Assembly: GCA_030823965.1 (NCBI GenBank)
Contig: JAVBYP010000101.1
Span: 1-8,870 of the forward strand
Origin: Sideroxydans sp.
Lineage (GTDB): Bacteria > Pseudomonadota > Gammaproteobacteria > Burkholderiales > Gallionellaceae
Length of the DNA stretch: 8,870 bases
Reading direction: 5' to 3'
Shown here in pieces: positions 6,305 to 8,870 of the stretch. Position 1 is the first letter of the stretch. Each line of letters starts with the position of its first letter. The position numbers and the translations under genes are program-made. The notes beneath the pieces are model-generated. The model saw only the letters and a list, made by a program, of their open reading frames with translations. It did not search any database and had not been told where the DNA came from.

Positions 6305-7186
6305 ATGAAAAATCCTACCGACACCCTGCATCGCTTCCTGTTCGAACACCTGCCCATACGCGGCGAGATCGTGCGTCTTGATAACGTCTGGCAGTCCGTC
6401 ATCGAGCGACACGACTATCCGCCTGTGCTGAAGAATCTGATGGGAGAGCTGTGTGCCGCCGCCGTCCTGCTATCAGCCACGCTCAAACTGCAAGGCTCCA
6501 TGGTGTTGCAGATCCACGGCAAAGGCGCAGTCAAATTGCTGGTCGTTGAATGCACGGGTGACTTGGAGTTGCGCGCCACAGCCAAGTGGGAAGGCGACTT
6601 GGCGCAAGGCAAGTTGCAAGAGCTGGTGGGAGATGGCCGCTTCGTCATCACCCTAGATCCAAAAGACGGCAATCAAGCCTATCAAGGCATCGTCGCCCTC
6701 GAAGGCGATACCATCGCCGAGATATTGCAGAACTACATGACTCGCTCCGAGCAATTGGAGACGCGGCTATGGCTGGCAGCGGATGACAAAGTGGCCGCAG
6801 GGATGCTGCTGCAGAAGCTGCCCGAGAAGGACGAATCACACGATGCAGATGCGTGGGGTAGGGCGGGGCAGTTGGCCGATACGCTCAAGTCAGAAGAGCT
6901 TCTGCAACTTCCCGCCGATGAGTTGATCCATCGCCTCTATCACGAGGAAGACATCCGCTTGTTCGAAGCCCAGACCATCGTGTTCCAGTGTGCGTGTTCA
7001 CGCGAGAACGTGGGCCGCATGTTGCAGATGCTGGGCAGGGAAGAGGTCGGCGCTATCCTCGCTGAGCGTGGCGAGATCGAAGTGCACTGCGAATTCTGTA
7101 ACGAACGTTATGTGTTCGACTCAGTCGATGCGGAAGCGGTATTCATCGAAGCGGCGACCGTATCAACGAGTAAGACACTGCACTAG
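6305..7186 (+). CDS. hslO: Hsp33, redox-regulated holdase chaperone
   Basis: Cytoplasmic chaperone that is switched on by oxidative unfolding and holds unfolding proteins, 293 aa, the family's usual length. The N-terminal domain starts DTLHRFLFEHLPIRGEIVRL, includes the GELCAAAVLLSATLK segment and GxxxGxVALEGDT-like strand, and the linker around 180-215 is charged. The C-terminal zinc redox switch is complete: C229-A-C231 and C262-E-F-C265, the CxC...CxxC pattern of Hsp33; all four cysteines bind zinc in the reduced form and form disulfides on oxidation. The ATG at 6305 was chosen because the homology begins just after it; an upstream in-frame start would add nine unrelated residues. No Shine-Dalgarno sequence is visible before it. 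It lies 30 bp after the M48 gene with no terminator between them, so read-through from that unit is also possible. It converges on the FAD-dependent gene across a repeat element. Confidence 0.97.
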   Translation: MKNPTDTLHRFLFEHLPIRGEIVRLDNVWQSVIERHDYPPVLKNLMGELCAAAVLLSATLKLQGSMVLQIHGKGAVKLLVVECTGDLELRATAKWEGDLAQGKLQELVGDGRFVITLDPKDGNQAYQGIVALEGDTIAEILQNYMTRSEQLETRLWLAADDKVAAGMLLQKLPEKDESHDADAWGRAGQLADTLKSEELLQLPADELIHRLYHEEDIRLFEAQTIVFQCACSRENVGRMLQMLGREEVGAILAERGEIEVHCEFCNERYVFDSVDAEAVFIEAATVSTSKTLH

Positions 7187-7195
7187 TAGTTTTCT

Positions 7196-7307
7196 CGTCA
7201 TTCCCGCGTCGGCGGGAATCCAGTCTTTTCACTATTTCCCGCAACGCGGGACAAACCCCCGGCATATTTGATAACCACACTGGATTCCCGCCTCCGCGGG
7301 AATGACG
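7196..7307. repeat. 112-bp MITE/REP-like element with terminal inverted repeats
   Basis: Two 29-bp copies in opposite orientation, 7196-7224 and 7279-7307, match at 27 of 29 positions. Each copy is itself a hairpin: ATTCCCGC (7200-7207) with GCGGGAAT (7212-7219), and ATTCCCGC (7284-7291) with GCGGGAAT (7296-7303). A third hairpin, TCCCGC (7237-7242) and GCGGGA (7246-7251), lies between them. The CATTCCCGC...GCGGGAATCCAG unit resembles interspersed repeats known from many proteobacteria (compare the dRS3 repeats of Neisseria). It fills the space between the two convergent stop codons and encodes nothing; the peptide reading VIPASAGIQ there is a translation of the repeat. Confidence 0.85.
7200..7229 (+). 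terminator. Possible terminator for hslO within the repeat
   Basis: The first repeat copy forms an 8-bp GC-rich stem with a 4-base loop (7200-7219), and TCTTTT follows at 7224-7229. The four-base gap between stem and T run makes it weaker than a canonical terminator. Confidence 0.35.
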
Positions 7308-7316
7308 GTGTGATGT

Positions 7317-8870
7317 TTATGGATTATTGCGCAGCATACTCAACGCCACCGCCTCGGCGACTTCGATGCCGTCAATGGCGGCAGACATGATGCCTCCCGC
7401 GTAACCCGCACCTTCTCCTGCTGGATATAGACCCTTGGTGTTCAGGCTCTGATAACTCTCGTCACGTTTGATGCTGACGGGGGAGGAGGTGCGCGTCTCC
7501 ACGCCGGTGAGGATGGCATCGTGCATGGAGAATCCTTTGATGCTCTTCTCGAACGCAGGCAATGCCTCGCGTACGGCTTCGATCACATAGTCTGGCAATG
7601 CGGTAGAGAGATCGCCCAGTGTCACGCCCGGTGTGTAGGAGGGCAGTACCTCGCCCAGCTTGGTAGAAGGACGCTGTGCGATGAAATCGCCGACCAGTTG
7701 CGCAGGTGCGTTGTAGTTGCTGCCGCCCAACACGTAAGCGCGACTCTCCCACTGACGCTGGAACGCTATCCCCGCCAGCGGACCGTCGGGATAGTCGGCG
7801 GGCGTGATGCCCACCACGATGCCGCTGTTGGCGTTGCGTTCGTTGCGCGAATATTGGCTCATGCCGTTGGTCACTACGCGACCTTCTTCAGAAGTGGCGG
7901 CCACCACCGTGCCGCCGGGGCACATGCAGAAGCTATATACCGAGCGGCCGTTGCTGGCGTGATGCACCAACTTGTAATCCGCCGCGCCTAGGAGCGGGTT
8001 GCCTGCGTTCCTGCCGAAGCGTGCCGCGTCGATGAGGGATTGCGGATGTTCGATGCGGAAGCCGATGGAGAACGGCTTGGCCTCCATGTACACGCCACGC
8101 TGGTGCAGCATCTCTACCGTGTCGCGTGCGCTGTGGCCGACGGCCAGCACCACATGTCGCGTGGCGATGTGGTCGCTGTTCGCCAAGGTCACGCCGCGTA
8201 CTTGTCCATTGTCGATCTCGATGTCGCTCACGCGACTTTGGAAACGTACCTCACCGCCGAGTTCGATGATCTTCGCGCGCATCACCTCCACCATGCCGAC
8301 CAAGCGGAAGGTGCCGATGTGCGGCTTGCTCACGTACTCGATCTCAGGAGGTGCGCCCGCGAGGATGAATTCTTTCAACACTTTGCGGCTGTAGTGCTTG
8401 GGGTCTTTCACTTGGCTGTACAACTTGCCGTCAGAGAACGTACCTGCACCGCCTTCGCCGAACTGCACGTTCGATTCTGGGTTCAGCTCATGTTTGCGCC
8501 ACAAGCCCCAAGTGTCCTTGGTGCGTTCACGCACCTCTTTGCCGCGTTCGAGGATGATGGGGCGGAAGCCCATCTGCGCCAGTATCAATCCGGCGAACAG
8601 ACCGCATGGCCCAGTACCGATGACGACCGGACGTTCTGCTAATCCTTTGGGGGCGATGGCTACAGGGTGATAGCTGGTGTCTGGTGCGACTTTTACATGC
8701 AGGTCGTTCTTGAAGCGAAGGAGCACTTTGGCTTCGTTCGCCACTTCCACATCCAGCGTGTAGATGAACATGATGGCCGAGGGTTTGCGCGCATCGTAGC
8801 CGCGACGGAACAGAGTGAAGCCCTTCAATTCGTCCACGCGGATACCGAGGCGCTTGATGATCGCATCGTG
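7317..8870 (-). CDS. FAD-dependent dehydrogenase, COG2509 type (5' partial)
   Basis: Predicted flavoprotein oxidoreductase of the uncharacterised COG2509 group; substrate unknown. Only the N-terminus is missing: the frame stays open to the right edge, and the residues before the GTG at 8837 (ending KRLGIR) continue family-like sequence, so this GTG is not the start. About 517 residues are visible. The first ~75 form the family's small N-terminal domain (YDARKPSAIMFIYTLDVEV). The FAD-binding Rossmann motif GTGPCG lies at 8601-8618, with the ribose-binding acidic residue in IILERG shortly after. The glycine-rich segment FGEGGAGTFSDGKL, a second nucleotide-binding-like AVGHSARDT and the C-terminal LYPAGEGAGYAGGIMSAAIDG, which closes over FAD, are all intact. 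No transmembrane segment or signal peptide is seen in the visible part, so it is probably cytoplasmic. It ends 10 bp from the inverted-repeat element and converges with hslO. Confidence 0.93.
   Translation of the reverse strand, partial: HDAIIKRLGIRVDELKGFTLFRRGYDARKPSAIMFIYTLDVEVANEAKVLLRFKNDLHVKVAPDTSYHPVAIAPKGLAERPVVIGTGPCGLFAGLILAQMGFRPIILERGKEVRERTKDTWGLWRKHELNPESNVQFGEGGAGTFSDGKLYSQVKDPKHYSRKVLKEFILAGAPPEIEYVSKPHIGTFRLVGMVEVMRAKIIELGGEVRFQSRVSDIEIDNGQVRGVTLANSDHIATRHVVLAVGHSARDTVEMLHQRGVYMEAKPFSIGFRIEHPQSLIDAARFGRNAGNPLLGAADYKLVHHASNGRSVYSFCMCPGGTVVAATSEEGRVVTNGMSQYSRNERNANSGIVVGITPADYPDGPLAGIAFQRQWESRAYVLGGSNYNAPAQLVGDFIAQRPSTKLGEVLPSYTPGVTLGDLSTALPDYVIEAVREALPAFEKSIKGFSMHDAILTGVETRTSSPVSIKRDESYQSLNTKGLYPAGEGAGYAGGIMSAAIDGIEVAEAVALSMLRNNP

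Noticed and set aside
7150..7271. Reading frame extending over the repeat (peptide VIPASAGIQSF)
   Set aside because: This peptide is the standard translation of the CATTCCCGC repeat in one frame; the frame also overlaps the end of hslO. It is not a gene.
7521..8642. Long plus-strand open frames opposite the FAD-dependent gene
   Set aside because: They are antisense shadows of a clearly recognisable flavoprotein, with His/Ala/Arg-rich low-sense translations and no ribosome sites.

Overview
The window looks like ordinary chromosome of a Gram-negative proteobacterium. The best guess is a betaproteobacterium, perhaps of the Nitrosomonadales/Gallionellaceae type. This rests on the style of the proteins (PAS-GGDEF-EAL, SHP/DHC cytochromes, DUF898, Hsp33), the compact sigma70-like promoters and the CATTCCCGC...GCGGGAATCCAG interspersed repeat. 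The genus is inference; no rRNA or other marker is present. I see no phage genes, transposase, CRISPR array or tRNA.

Layout, left to right. (1) At 2-1699 is the 3' part of a PAS-GGDEF-EAL cyclic-di-GMP signalling gene that is open at the left edge. (2) At 1833-4062 is a tight four-gene electron-transfer operon. It has a likely promoter just upstream, gaps of 10-25 bp, and a near-perfect rho-independent terminator at 4085-4108. Its genes encode a membrane b561-type cytochrome, an exported small membrane protein with a histidine at the start of each of four predicted helices, the monoheme cytochrome SHP (DUF1924 type) and the diheme cytochrome DHC. (3) At 4243-6274 a DUF898 (YjgN-like) multi-spanning membrane protein is followed with almost no gap by an M48-family metallopeptidase that probably starts at TTG. 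(4) At 6305-7186 is hslO (Hsp33), the redox-activated chaperone, with a possible very short leader. (5) At 7196-7307 is a 112-bp non-coding element with 29-bp terminal inverted repeats and an internal hairpin, lying between convergent genes. (6) At 7317-8870, on the minus strand, is a COG2509-type FAD-dependent dehydrogenase that runs off the right edge.

How the genes may work together. The b561-like protein would take electrons from the quinol pool and pass them to periplasmic DHC, which reduces SHP. SHP is a high-spin cytochrome known for an asparagine heme ligand that leaves on reduction, so that small ligands such as O2 or NO can bind. The physiological role of SHP/DHC is not settled. The unusual part here is the fourth member (2452-3075). 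Its histidine spacing and predicted topology suggest a second, unrelated-looking membrane diheme b cytochrome built from a duplicated two-helix hairpin. It is the best candidate in this window for something undescribed. The remaining genes look like conventional housekeeping or envelope functions.
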